NCBI GenBank assembly: GCA_051208035.1
Contig: JBPJFZ010000004.1
Location: 124,001 to 188,000 of the forward strand
Reading direction: 5' to 3'
Length of the DNA: 64,000 nucleotides
Origin: JACKOB01 sp024234575
GTDB taxonomy: Bacteria > Pseudomonadota > Gammaproteobacteria > Pseudomonadales > Oleiphilaceae
Notes under the pieces: generated by a model
What the model was told of the DNA's origin: nothing
The model's input: only the letters and a program-made list of their open reading frames with translations
The model's database searches: none
Program-made: the position numbers and the translations under genes
Shown here: piece by piece, positions 1 to 9,089 of the stretch
Position numbering within the stretch: position 1 is the stretch's first letter
How the letters are laid out: the number at the start of each line of letters is the position of its first letter

Positions 1-1
1 A

Positions 2-1312
2 CATACACGGGCTTTGCTGGTTTCAGTGCTTAGCCCAAAGACCAAGAGCTCCGAAGCGCAAGAGTCGCTGGAGGAATTGTCTCGGCTTGTCACTACCCTA
101 GGGTTTCAGCCCATTGGCAGTCGATCACAGAAGCAATTGACTACCCGTTCAGCGTTCGTGGTCGGGGCGGGTAAACTCAAGGAATTGGCCAATCTTACGG
201 GTAATAAGGGCGACCTGAAGAATTTACAGGATGTGCCGGACGATGACGAGCCGACAAGCATGCCGGTTGATAAACCACTGGAGGTGGCAGATGTCGTTGT
301 TTTTGATTGCGACCTCAGTCCATCGCAATTACGCAATCTCAGCAACGCTTTAGGTGTAGAGGTCTTTGATCGGACCGGTATCATTATCGAAATTTTCAGT
401 CGTCATGCCCGCACTCGAACGGCACGGCTGCAGGTTGAGATTGCGCGGTTGAAATATATGGTACCTCGACTACGTGAAACCGAGGGCGGTAAGAAAGAGC
501 GGCATTCAGGGCGAGGAGCAGGTGAAACTGCATTGGAGCTTGAGCGTCGCAGTGTACGTGATCGCCTGTCTGAACTGCGCCGAGAACTGCAGGATGTGCA
601 ACAGGAAATGCAGGGGCGCAGGTCTCGACGGGCCGCCGAGTATTGCGTTGCGTTGGTAGGCTATACCAACGCAGGAAAATCCTCCACCATGCGTGCACTG
701 ACCTTTAGTGACGTGCTGGTGGAGGACAAACTGTTCGCGACCCTCGACACGACGGTACGTTTGTTGCAGCCTGAAACCCATCCACGCATTTTAATTTCTG
801 ACACTGTGGGATTCATTAAAAAACTGCCCCATGATCTGGTAGCATCCTTCCGTTCAACGCTGGATGAAGCGCACGACGCAGCTTTACTGCTGTACGTTGT
901 GGATGCCTCCGATTCGAGCTTTCGTTCACAACTCAAAGTGGTGAACCAGGTACTGCAAGAAGTCGGCGTAGAGGATACTCCTAGCTTGCTATTGCTTAAC
1001 AAATCAGATCGATTGAGCGACGAAGACAAGTTGATTCTGGCGGCAGAATTTCCCGACGCCATGATGATTTCTGCGCATAACCCAGAAGATATCACCGCCT
1101 TGCGTCAGCGCATCGTGGATTTTTGCGAAAAGAATATGTTGGAAGAAACTATTCGCATCCCCTATACAGCAAAAAATGTTATGGGTGAAGTGCGTGCCAG
1201 TATGCGGGTGCTGAAAGAGGATTATGAAGAGGACTGTGTTCGTCTTCAGGTGCTCTCCAGGAGTTCTGATCTTGAGCGAGTGAAGATGCTGCTGGCATCA
1301 GCGCGGCCCTAA
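2..1312 (+). CDS. hflX: HflX-family ribosome-associated GTPase, 5' end outside window
   Basis: GTPase of the HflX family; known members bind the 50S subunit and split stalled ribosomes. The frame is open to the window edge, and a leucine-rich segment resembling the usual N-terminal strand precedes the first possible TTG start at 14, so the true start lies upstream. Counting from that TTG, the HflX N-domain runs to about residue 200 and includes the glycine-rich GRGAGET segment near 167. The G domain follows: P-loop GYTNAGKSS near 216, DTVGF near 264 and NKSD near 331. An acidic insert at about residues 64-88 interrupts the usual short link between GAGK and the FDCDLSPSQ strand. It does not sit beside hfq as E. 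coli hflX does, so it may be a second HflX-type paralogue. Family is certain, orthology less so. Confidence 0.85.
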   Translation, partial: HTRALLVSVLSPKTKSSEAQESLEELSRLVTTLGFQPIGSRSQKQLTTRSAFVVGAGKLKELANLTGNKGDLKNLQDVPDDDEPTSMPVDKPLEVADVVVFDCDLSPSQLRNLSNALGVEVFDRTGIIIEIFSRHARTRTARLQVEIARLKYMVPRLRETEGGKKERHSGRGAGETALELERRSVRDRLSELRRELQDVQQEMQGRRSRRAAEYCVALVGYTNAGKSSTMRALTFSDVLVEDKLFATLDTTVRLLQPETHPRILISDTVGFIKKLPHDLVASFRSTLDEAHDAALLLYVVDASDSSFRSQLKVVNQVLQEVGVEDTPSLLLLNKSDRLSDEDKLILAAEFPDAMMISAHNPEDITALRQRIVDFCEKNMLEETIRIPYTAKNVMGEVRASMRVLKEDYEEDCVRLQVLSRSSDLERVKMLLASARP

Positions 1313-1501
1313 TGTGGTGTGCGGTTGTTGGCCACGCCTAGATATGCCACCTGAATGTTTTTGCCTGGCTCAAGTATCAACGGTTGATAATTACGCTGGA
1401 ACGCCAATATTTTTTCATTATGGATTATTAATAAGCAGTAATAGCGTACCATTGCCTGCCTTGAGTTTTCTTCTTTGCGAAACCGGAGTTGTTCAACCAG
1501 A

Positions 1502-4500
1502 ATGCGCAATCCAGCGCCTAACCCCAGCCCATCCCTAAACTCCCCGGCAAACGACATTGGTGTTGACACACCTGCGGCACCCAGACGCCGTCGGCTGTGT
1601 CTGTTGATTGCTCTGCTGGCTTTGGCCCTGGGGTTGATTTTGTACCAAGAAGCTGAGTCGTCGCGCCTGCAAGCATCGATGATCAGTAAAAAGGCGCAGG
1701 AGCTAAGCTATGCACTCGTCAAAGGGCCAAGTGACCGTATTGAGTTTCCTGTGCACGGCCCGTTCGACCGGCGGCTTGGCTATAGTCGTCTACCCAAGTT
1801 AATACCGCGGTTGCAGCAAAACAGTTTTGATGTCAGCCAACAAGTCCGTTTCTCGGAGGCACTGCTCACATTCACCAAGGCGGGATATTATCCACCCTAT
1901 GCTGAAAAGTCACAGTCCGGACTCGACATTTTTGACAATCAACAATCGCAGATTTATCAGCATCGCTATCCACGTCTGCACTACGCGTCTTTTAAGTCCA
2001 TTCCGCCCATCATTGTTAGTGCCTTGCTCTTTATTGAAGATCGCGACGTACTGGATACCGAACAGCCGCTGCGGAACCCAGCGGTTGACTGGGGTCGATT
2101 TCTCAAAGCGATAGCCTCCAAGGCTGGCGAGGCTGTGCATCTGGATATGGCAACGATGGGTGGCAGTACACTCGCCACTCAGATCGAAAAATACCGCCAT
2201 TCGAGTTTCGGCATCACCAGCTCGATCAGTGACAAGTGGCGGCAGATGGTCTCGGCTAGCGTACGAGCCTATCGCCTAGGAGAAAACACCCTTACCATGC
2301 GCCATCAGCTGGTGTTGGATTATTTGAACAGTGTGCCGCTATCCGCTGCACCTGGCTACGGCGAAGTGAATGGTCTGGGCGATGGCTTGCAGGTCTGGTT
2401 TAACGCAGATTTTGATACGGTCAACCAACTACTGACCAAAGATGCCAGCAGTCCTTCTGAGTTAGCAGCCCAGGGATTAGCTTTGCGTCAAGTGCTGGCG
2501 CTCTTGATTGCACACCGCCGACCATCTGCCTACTTGGGTGGCAATCGCACAGAGCTCGCTGCACTGGTTGACAGTCACTTACGCATTTTGGCTCGCGCTG
2601 GCATCATTACCGAATCGCTGCGTGATGTTGCTCTGCACAAGCAATTGTTGTTTCGCGATTTTCGAGCGCAACCGGCGAGTGTTCCCTCAATGCAAAACAA
2701 AGCTGTCAATGTGATTCGTAATAGACTGACCGGCATGCTGGGAATGTCACTCTACGAACTTGATCAGCTGGACCTTCGGGTAGATACCAGTCTGGATTAC
2801 GCCCTGCAGCAGCAGGTCACCAACCATTTGCGTAATCTTCGTGACGTTGAGCAGGCCCGTGCCGCAGGCCTTATAGGCGAACATTTATTGTCGACAGAGC
2901 AATTACCCTACTTGCGTTACAGTTTCACTTTGTATGAACGCAACGCTGACAGCAACCAGGTCCTGGTACAAACCGATAACACTGATCAACCCTTTGATAT
3001 CAATGAAGGTAGTAAGTTGGAGTTGGGTTCCACAGCCAAACTGCGGGTATTGTCTAGTTACCTGCAGGTTGTTGCCGAGGTTTACGCACAGTATAGCGAT
3101 CTGGATGCAGATGGTTTGAGCGAAGCATTGGCCAATGCCGACAATACTTTGTCGCGTTGGGTGATGGGGCAGTTGCTTACGCGACCTGGTATTATGCTGG
3201 ATGAACTGATGCAAGCCACACTGGATCGACGCTTCTCGGCCAGTCCTGCGGAAGCTTTTTACACCGGCGGCGGCATGCATCGCTTTAACAACTACCAGCG
3301 CAAGGATAATAACCGTAATCCAAGTTTGCGCGAGGCCATGCGAGAGTCGATCAACCTGCCTTTTGTAAGGTTGTTACGCGAATTGGTTAACTTTCACATT
3401 GCAAGCAAATGGCACGATATTGACCAGGTTTTGCACAACGACCAGGATATGCGACGCCAGCAGGTACTGAACCAATTTATCGACCGTGAAAGTATTGTTT
3501 ACCTCTCACGTTTCTGGAAAAAATACCAACCCCTGGAGGTCAATAATCGATTAGAAACACTGCTACTCGACGTCAAACCGGTGCCCTCGCGGCTGGCATT
3601 AATTTACCGCTACCTAAGACCCCAAGCCGAATTCGAACAGTTTAGTCAATTTCTTAAAGACAATGGAGCAGCGCAGGGCCAGACCATCGAGCAATTACAA
3701 CGCCTTTATGACGACTTCGGACAAGATCGTTACTCATTACAGGATCTTGCCTACCTGGCACGCGTGCATCCCCTGGAGTTGTGGCTACTCGCTTATCTTG
3801 AACGAAGTCCAAACGGCACCCTGACGCAGGCTATCAGTCAGAGTCAGGAAAGTCGTCAGCAGGTTTACCAATGGCTATTGCGTACTCGCGCAAAAAATGC
3901 CCGCGACTCGCGGATTCGGATTATGTTGGAGGTCGAGGCATTCTCGGAAATTAACCGTCGCTGGCGTGCCTGGGGTTACCCATTTGACTACTTGGTACCA
4001 TCTCTGGCCACGGCTCTGGGTAGTTCAGGTGACCGTCCGGCAGCATTAGCGGAACTCATGGGGATTATCATCAACGAAGGAAGACGATTACCGACGGTAC
4101 GAATTAATGCACTGCGATTTGGCGAAAATACACCTTATGAGACCCAGCTTCTGTACCGGTCAACCGAGGTCGAAGAGGTAATGCATCCAGTCGTCGCTGG
4201 TGCTTTACGCGAAGTACTTTCGGAAGTCGTTCAGCAAGGGACAGCACGGCGTCTGCAGGGTGCGTTTGTCAGTGATCCTGGGCTTCCGTTTGTGACCGGA
4301 GGTAAAACCGGAACTGGGGACAACCGCCTGATGCTAATGGGGCCAGGAGGTCAACGAACGCCAACTAAAGCACTCAGCCGGACAGCCACTTTCGTGTTCT
4401 ATCTTGGCGAGAAACATTTCGGCACACTCACCGCCTTTGTCGTTGGTGCCGAAGCCAGCAAGTTTCACTTTACCTCGGCGCTACCAGTACAAGTGTTAAA

Positions 4501-4546
4501 AAGTCTCGCTCCGGTCCTGCGTCCGACAGTGGTCGAAAAAGAATAG
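1502..4546 (+). CDS. Bifunctional PBP-like protein (GT51 transglycosylase + transpeptidase)
   Basis: Predicted inner-membrane enzyme that polymerises and cross-links peptidoglycan. After a basic stretch (RRRR) there is one membrane anchor at about residues 32-48. The GT51 region has an ED pair at 179-180 and GGSTLATQ at 220-227. The transpeptidase has all three serine-acyltransferase motifs: STAK at 510-513, SIN at 616-618 and KTG at 935-937. At about 1014 residues it is longer than typical PBP1A/B, with roughly 320 residues between SxN and KTG. In the third GT51 motif the usual RKxxE glutamate aligns by eye with Gln in DKWRQM (about 244-249), so glycosyltransferase activity is uncertain. I chose the ATG at 1502 over an in-frame TTG at 1475. 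It stands alone between hflX and a terminator and is not a canonical mrcA or mrcB. Confidence 0.8.
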   Translation: MRNPAPNPSPSLNSPANDIGVDTPAAPRRRRLCLLIALLALALGLILYQEAESSRLQASMISKKAQELSYALVKGPSDRIEFPVHGPFDRRLGYSRLPKLIPRLQQNSFDVSQQVRFSEALLTFTKAGYYPPYAEKSQSGLDIFDNQQSQIYQHRYPRLHYASFKSIPPIIVSALLFIEDRDVLDTEQPLRNPAVDWGRFLKAIASKAGEAVHLDMATMGGSTLATQIEKYRHSSFGITSSISDKWRQMVSASVRAYRLGENTLTMRHQLVLDYLNSVPLSAAPGYGEVNGLGDGLQVWFNADFDTVNQLLTKDASSPSELAAQGLALRQVLALLIAHRRPSAYLGGNRTELAALVDSHLRILARAGIITESLRDVALHKQLLFRDFRAQPASVPSMQNKAVNVIRNRLTGMLGMSLYELDQLDLRVDTSLDYALQQQVTNHLRNLRDVEQARAAGLIGEHLLSTEQLPYLRYSFTLYERNADSNQVLVQTDNTDQPFDINEGSKLELGSTAKLRVLSSYLQVVAEVYAQYSDLDADGLSEALANADNTLSRWVMGQLLTRPGIMLDELMQATLDRRFSASPAEAFYTGGGMHRFNNYQRKDNNRNPSLREAMRESINLPFVRLLRELVNFHIASKWHDIDQVLHNDQDMRRQQVLNQFIDRESIVYLSRFWKKYQPLEVNNRLETLLLDVKPVPSRLALIYRYLRPQAEFEQFSQFLKDNGAAQGQTIEQLQRLYDDFGQDRYSLQDLAYLARVHPLELWLLAYLERSPNGTLTQAISQSQESRQQVYQWLLRTRAKNARDSRIRIMLEVEAFSEINRRWRAWGYPFDYLVPSLATALGSSGDRPAALAELMGIIINEGRRLPTVRINALRFGENTPYETQLLYRSTEVEEVMHPVVAGALREVLSEVVQQGTARRLQGAFVSDPGLPFVTGGKTGTGDNRLMLMGPGGQRTPTKALSRTATFVFYLGEKHFGTLTAFVVGAEASKFHFTSALPVQVLKSLAPVLRPTVVEKE

Positions 4547-4588
4547 AAGCCCTTTTTTCACACAGCTCGGCATTTTCAAGGGCTTTTT
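4547..4588 (+). terminator. Intrinsic terminator after the PBP gene
   Basis: A perfect 8-bp stem (AAGCCCTT with AAGGGCTT) encloses a long loop of about 23 bases and is followed by five T residues on the plus strand. It starts directly after the PBP stop codon. The long loop makes it weaker than a textbook terminator. Confidence 0.55.
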
Positions 4589-4735
4589 CTGCAACGAGTC
4601 CATCAAGCAAAATTGTGACATGACAAAACTGACTAAAAATAATACAAGTTGTCCATTGCTTTGGCACGGGAAAATAAAGTGAGATCAGGCTATAAGCCAG
4701 TAACGATGCGGGTTTTGGGAAGTATTTCGATTTCT

Positions 4736-5132
4736 GAATGGTGCCCAGAGGCGGAATCGATGGTCCGACATTTCGGCCGTCACGCACTGGCGTGGCCGCA
4801 CCTATTCGAGTCGATTTGAAAATTTACGTTTTTTGAATGGTGCCCAGAGGCGGAATCGATGGTCCGACATTTCGGCCGTCACGCACTGGCGTGGCCTCAC
4901 CTATTTGAATCGATTTGAAAATTTACGTTTTTTTGAATGGTGCCCAGAGGCGGAATCGATGGTCCGACATTTCGGCCGTCACGCACTGGCGTGGCCGCAC
5001 CTATTCGAGTCGATTTGAAAATTTACGTTTTTTGAATGGTGCCCAGAGGCGGAATCGATGGTCCGACATTTCGGCCGTCACGCACTGGCGTGGCCGCACC
5101 TATTCGAGTCGATTTGAAAATTTACGTTTTTT
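4736..5132 (-). repeat. Four tandem ~99-bp repeats carrying the tRNA-Leu 3' end
   Basis: Units begin at 4736, 4835, 4935 and 5034 (99, 100, 99 and 99 bp); the next unit boundary at 5133 is the 3' end of the real tRNA-Leu gene. On the minus strand each unit ends with the tRNA 3' end: CCA, discriminator, acceptor 3' strand and the 3' half of the T arm, matching 20 of 22 positions. The other ~75 bp contain a conserved hairpin (CACGC/GCGTG flanked by GGC/GCC) and an A-rich stretch. Units 1, 3 and 4 appear identical; unit 2 has three substitutions and one extra T. The array lies immediately downstream of the tRNA in its direction of transcription. The layout is like the rtT repeats behind E. coli tyrT, which also carry tRNA 3' ends. 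Open frames through the array are repeat artefacts. Confidence 0.9.
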
Positions 5133-5135
5133 GAA

Positions 5136-5222
5136 TGGTGCCCAGGGGCGGACTCGAACCGCCACGCCCTTGCGAGCACTAGCACCTGAAGCTAGCGTGT
5201 CTACCAATTTCACCACCTGGGC
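5136..5222 (-). tRNA. tRNA-Leu (anticodon CAG)
   Basis: The minus strand folds as an 87-nt class II tRNA with a fully paired 7-bp acceptor stem (GCCCAGG with CCTGGGC), encoded CCA, a long variable arm and a T arm containing GGTTCGAGTCC. The anticodon stem CTAGC/GCTAG encloses TTCAGGT, giving anticodon CAG. It has its own stringent-type promoter at 5252-5280 and is followed by the tandem array derived from its 3' end. Confidence 0.97.
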
Positions 5223-5251
5223 ATTGCATCTGTGATGCGATGTGGACGCGA

Positions 5252-5280
5252 ACTTTACCTATGCTGTATATGTTTGTCAA
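5252..5280 (-). promoter_or_regulatory. Sigma70 promoter of tRNA-Leu
   Basis: On the minus strand a perfect -35 TTGACA (5280-5275) and -10 TAAAGT (5257-5252) are separated by 17 bp. They are followed by a GC-rich discriminator (CGCGTCC), typical of stringently controlled stable-RNA promoters. The tRNA 5' end lies 30 nt downstream. Confidence 0.75.
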
Positions 5281-5555
5281 TTAGGCGCAAGAGAAAAATT
5301 TACTTTCTTTTAGGATCAATAAACCTTAAAAAAAGGATAATTTCTTTAATGGTTACTGGTAATGGTTGGTCAAAATGTGGTAGCCATTCACTAAGTCGGG
5401 GAGTATACTTGCCGCAACATCAGATAATCTGCTGTGTTAATAATGTAATCTTTGGCAGTTCATTTCTCGTCTATCGTCCCAATAAATTGCACCTCTTCGG
5501 GTGTCATGTCTTGGTCACAACCAATCAGAACGCTGCCATCCTATTCGGAATATGA
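5281..5555. other. Intergenic region between tRNA-Leu promoter and rnr
   Basis: AT-rich spacer between the minus-strand tRNA promoter and the plus-strand rnr start. Only short, poorly coding open frames occur here and none resembles a known protein. It presumably holds the rnr promoter, but I could not identify a convincing -35/-10 pair. There is no strong ribosome-binding site directly before the rnr ATG. Confidence 0.4.
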
Positions 5556-8117
5556 ATGTCTAAAAAAACAAAAGATCCTTTCGCGAAGCGAGAGGCAGAA
5601 AAATATGATAACCCCATCCATAGTCGTGAACTGATTCTTGACTGGCTCAAAGGCAGAAAAGCTGCCGCGACTCACTCAGAAATGTGTTATGAGTTTAAAT
5701 ACTTCGATGAAGACTCGATAGAAGCGCTGCGGCGACGGCTGATTGCCATGTCGCGAGATGGGCAGTTAGTGTGTAATCGTAAGGGGGCATATTTGCCCGC
5801 TGAGAGTGTGAATCTCATCAAAGGTCGAGTGCAAGGTCATCGTGATGGCTTTGGCTTTGTAATTCCAGATGATGCGTCGGGTGACTTGTTTTTGTCGGCG
5901 CGTCAGATGCAATCAGTCTTTCATGGTGATTTGGTGCTGGTCAGGGTCGATGACGTAGACACCCGTGGGCGAAGAATCGCCAATATCGTTGAGGTACTCG
6001 AGTCCAATACAACTTCGGTTGTTGGTCGTTTTTATCAGGAAAGCGGCATCGCTTTCGTCACACCGGAAAACAGCAAAATTACCCAGGATGTACTGGTGGC
6101 ACAGGGTGAATGGGGTCAGGCAGAGCATGGGCAGTATGTGGTTGTAGAAATAACCCGTCAGCCAACGATGCGTACGCGACCACTCGGTAAGGTAGTCGAG
6201 ATATTAGGTGACCATCTGGCTCCAGGTATGGAAATTGAAGTAGCAATTCGCTCTCATGATATTCCATTTCGTTGGCCCGAAGAGGTACTTGCTGAGGTGA
6301 GCCATCTTTCGGTGGATGTCACTGCCGCAGACAAGTCTAAAAGAATTGATTTACGGCACTTGCCTTTCGTAACCATTGATGGCGAAGACGCCCGTGATTT
6401 TGATGACGCTGTCTACTGTGAAAAGAATGCATCGGGATGGAAGCTTTTTGTAGCCATTGCTGATGTTTCACATTATGTAAAAAATGAGTCAGCGCTTGAT
6501 CGCGAAGCACGTATTCGAGGTAACTCGGTTTACTTTCCCGGGCATGTTATTCCGATGTTGCCTGAGGTGTTGTCAAATGGTTTGTGTTCGCTAAATCAGT
6601 TGGTCGACCGGTTGTGTATGGTTTGCGAAATGACCATCAGCCTGCAGGGTGAACTCGTTGATTTTTGTTTTTATGAGAGTGTTATGCACTCCCAGGCGAG
6701 GCTAACCTATAACAAAGTAGGTGCAATACTAGAGCATCCAGACTCTGAGGAAGGTGCTGCACTGCGTGAGCAGTACGTCTCGGTTACGCCGCATCTCGAA
6801 AACCTGTATATGCTCTTTAAAACATTGCGACGATCCCGTGACCAGCGAGGAGCGATTGACTTTGATACCGTAGAGACAATGATTGTTTTCGGTGAAGGCC
6901 GAAAAATCGAAGAAATCGTTCCTGTCGTCAGAAATGACGCGCATAAACTGATCGAAGAGTGCATGTTGTGCGCAAACGTAGCAACCGCGCGTTTTTTGAT
7001 TAATCACGACTTAAATTCACTCTTCCGAATACATGAAGGGCCGGGAGAAGAGAAGCTTGAAAACTTGCGATCCTTTTTAAGTGAGCTCGGCCTGGAATTA
7101 ACCGGTGGTGACGAGCCAGTGCCCTCTGACTATCAACGCTTGATCAAGCAGATAAATGAGCGCCCGGATTTTAATGTGATTCAAACGGTCATGTTGCGCT
7201 CTTTAAGTCAGGCGTATTACGGGCCTGAGCAGAAGGGGCATTTTGGATTAGGCTATCAGGCCTATACCCACTTTACTTCACCAATACGCCGTTACCCGGA
7301 TTTATCGATTCATCGTGCCATTAAGTCGGTGATATACAGCGACAAGCAAACTCGTGAAGTCAAACGTCCAGAAGGGTTGGATTTGCGCCGTTACGACCAC
7401 CCTTACGACGTCGGGTATATGGTGCAACTCGGTGAGCATTGTTCGATGACTGAGCGGCGGGCAGATGATGCCACCCGTGACGTAGCAAACTGGCTTAAAT
7501 GTGAGTATCTCGAGCAGCACGTTGGAGAAGATTTTACCGGTGTTATCTCTGCAGTGACCTCTTTCGGTGTGTTTGTTGAGTTGCAGGGCGTTTATATTGA
7601 GGGGCTGGTGCACGTTTCTTCGTTGTCGAATGACTATTATCACTTTGATGCCGTTAAGCATCGATTAGTGGGTGAGCGCACCGGCCAAAGTTATGGCCTG
7701 GGTGACCAGGTTGAAGTGGTGGTGGTTAAGGTTGATCTGGAGGAGCGGCGCATCGACTTTGAGTTGAAGAGTTTGCTCGGGAAGGCGCGTGTTGATTCTC
7801 GACGGGGCAGGTCTGTTGCAGGGAAGGCTGGCACAAGTAAACGTAACTTATTGAAAAAGCTGGATGCGTTTTCTAGTTCTACAGATCGTAAAGAGGGCGC
7901 GCCCAAACGGGGGCCAAGAAAGCGTGCAGTGGATGGGACGGCCGCAGTCGCTGGTAAAGAGGGCGGTAAGCCTGGGTCAAAAGCAGGTCGCACTGACAAG
8001 TCTGGAGCTAAAAAAGCTGCCGGCAAGAAAAGTGAGGTTGCTGGCAAAAAGCCAAAGAGCTCAGTAAGTTCCCCTAAAAAGAGAAAAAAGAGCAATGCTG
8101 GTAAAGGCAAAGCATAG
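5556..8117 (+). CDS. rnr: Ribonuclease R (3'-5' exoribonuclease)
   Basis: Processive 3'-5' exoribonuclease of the RNase II/R family, which degrades structured RNA and acts in trans-translation and rRNA quality control. Order of parts: N-terminal helix-turn-helix (about 20-85), cold-shock OB folds (RGRVQGHRDGFGFVIPD near 90), RNB catalytic domain with the metal-binding aspartates in GEDARDFDDAV (about 275-285), C-terminal S1 domain (about 655-735), and a Lys/Gly/Ala-rich basic tail of more than 100 residues. The length (853 aa) and basic tail distinguish RNase R from RNase II. It is followed by rlmB, as in many gammaproteobacteria. Confidence 0.97.
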   Translation: MSKKTKDPFAKREAEKYDNPIHSRELILDWLKGRKAAATHSEMCYEFKYFDEDSIEALRRRLIAMSRDGQLVCNRKGAYLPAESVNLIKGRVQGHRDGFGFVIPDDASGDLFLSARQMQSVFHGDLVLVRVDDVDTRGRRIANIVEVLESNTTSVVGRFYQESGIAFVTPENSKITQDVLVAQGEWGQAEHGQYVVVEITRQPTMRTRPLGKVVEILGDHLAPGMEIEVAIRSHDIPFRWPEEVLAEVSHLSVDVTAADKSKRIDLRHLPFVTIDGEDARDFDDAVYCEKNASGWKLFVAIADVSHYVKNESALDREARIRGNSVYFPGHVIPMLPEVLSNGLCSLNQLVDRLCMVCEMTISLQGELVDFCFYESVMHSQARLTYNKVGAILEHPDSEEGAALREQYVSVTPHLENLYMLFKTLRRSRDQRGAIDFDTVETMIVFGEGRKIEEIVPVVRNDAHKLIEECMLCANVATARFLINHDLNSLFRIHEGPGEEKLENLRSFLSELGLELTGGDEPVPSDYQRLIKQINERPDFNVIQTVMLRSLSQAYYGPEQKGHFGLGYQAYTHFTSPIRRYPDLSIHRAIKSVIYSDKQTREVKRPEGLDLRRYDHPYDVGYMVQLGEHCSMTERRADDATRDVANWLKCEYLEQHVGEDFTGVISAVTSFGVFVELQGVYIEGLVHVSSLSNDYYHFDAVKHRLVGERTGQSYGLGDQVEVVVVKVDLEERRIDFELKSLLGKARVDSRRGRSVAGKAGTSKRNLLKKLDAFSSSTDRKEGAPKRGPRKRAVDGTAAVAGKEGGKPGSKAGRTDKSGAKKAAGKKSEVAGKKPKSSVSSPKKRKKSNAGKGKA

Positions 8118-8202
8118 GCTCGGTTAAGAAATCCTCGACCAATTCCCTGTGCAGGTGAATTTACATAGGTTTCTTAGTTAATCTAAGAGAGATCAATACG
8201 AA

Positions 8203-8943
8203 ATGGATGACCGGATAGTCTTTGGTTTGCACGCGGTGGAATCGTTATTAAAGCGTAACCCCGAACAGATAGAACGTTTGCTATTGCAAAAGGGCAGAAG
8301 TGATAAACGCATAGCAGAGCTGATCGCACTGGCTGCAAAGAAAACAACCTTGAGCCCAGAAGTAGTCGAGAGAAAGGTTCTGGATGGTTTGTGCCAAGGT
8401 CGGCACCAGGGGGTGATTGCGGTGGCTGGTGTGCAGGATGATCTCGATGAGGGTGATCTTGAATCGCTACTACAGTCACTTGATCATCCACCATTTTTGC
8501 TGGTTCTTGACGGTGTAACCGATCCTCATAATTTAGGCGCCTGCATGAGAAGTGCCAATGCGGCAGGCGTTGATGCCGTTATTGTACCGAAAGATAAGTC
8601 GGCAACGCTCACGCCTGTAGCGCGTAAAGTTGCTTGTGGTGCAGCAGAAGAAACCCCTTTCTTTCGTGTGACCAACCTTGCGCGAACACTAAAGTGGTTG
8701 CAGCAGTGTGGTGTCTGGCTTGTTGGTGCTGCAGGTGAGGCCGAATTGATGGTTTATGATCAGTCATTAACTGGCCCCTTGGCTATTGTAATGGGAAATG
8801 AAGGTAAAGGAATGCGTCGTCTAACCCGTGAAAATTGCGATAGCCTGGTAAAAATCCCCATGGCGGGAGAAATTAGTAGTTTGAATGTTTCTGTTGCGAC
8901 CGGTGTTTGTCTTTTTGAAGCAGTCAGGCAGCGGCGAAAATAA
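8203..8943 (+). CDS. rlmB: 23S rRNA (guanosine-2'-O-)-methyltransferase RlmB
   Basis: SPOUT (TrmH-family) methyltransferase that methylates the 2'-O of G2251 in the 23S rRNA P-loop using SAM. The N-terminal substrate-binding domain starts VFGLHAVESLL. The SPOUT motifs are all present: DPHNLGACMRSAN near 107-119, VMGNEGKGMRR near 197-207 and IPMAGEISSLNVSVATG near 218-234, which form the trefoil-knot SAM site. The length of 246 aa is standard. It lies 85 bp after rnr and is probably cotranscribed with it. Confidence 0.97.
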   Translation: MDDRIVFGLHAVESLLKRNPEQIERLLLQKGRSDKRIAELIALAAKKTTLSPEVVERKVLDGLCQGRHQGVIAVAGVQDDLDEGDLESLLQSLDHPPFLLVLDGVTDPHNLGACMRSANAAGVDAVIVPKDKSATLTPVARKVACGAAEETPFFRVTNLARTLKWLQQCGVWLVGAAGEAELMVYDQSLTGPLAIVMGNEGKGMRRLTRENCDSLVKIPMAGEISSLNVSVATGVCLFEAVRQRRK

Positions 8944-9089
8944 TACGGCCTAAATGTGGTGCGGTTAACCAGCGGTCTGAAGTGAGAGTAACCAGCGGTA
9001 GATAGAAACACTTATTATGGTTAGTGAAAGTTCAAAATTTTCTTGAAAGTCGCCTCGTAAGTCACTAGAATTCGCGATTCCAAAAAGTT

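Noticed and set aside
4736..5132. CRISPR array.
   Set aside because: The units are contiguous tandem repeats with no unique spacers, and part of each unit is a tRNA 3' end; there are no cas genes.
4833..5235. Plus-strand reading frames through the repeat array.
   Set aside because: They arise only because the ~99-bp unit is a multiple of three with no stop in that frame; the protein is a repeat of itself, and the frame runs into the antisense of a tRNA gene.
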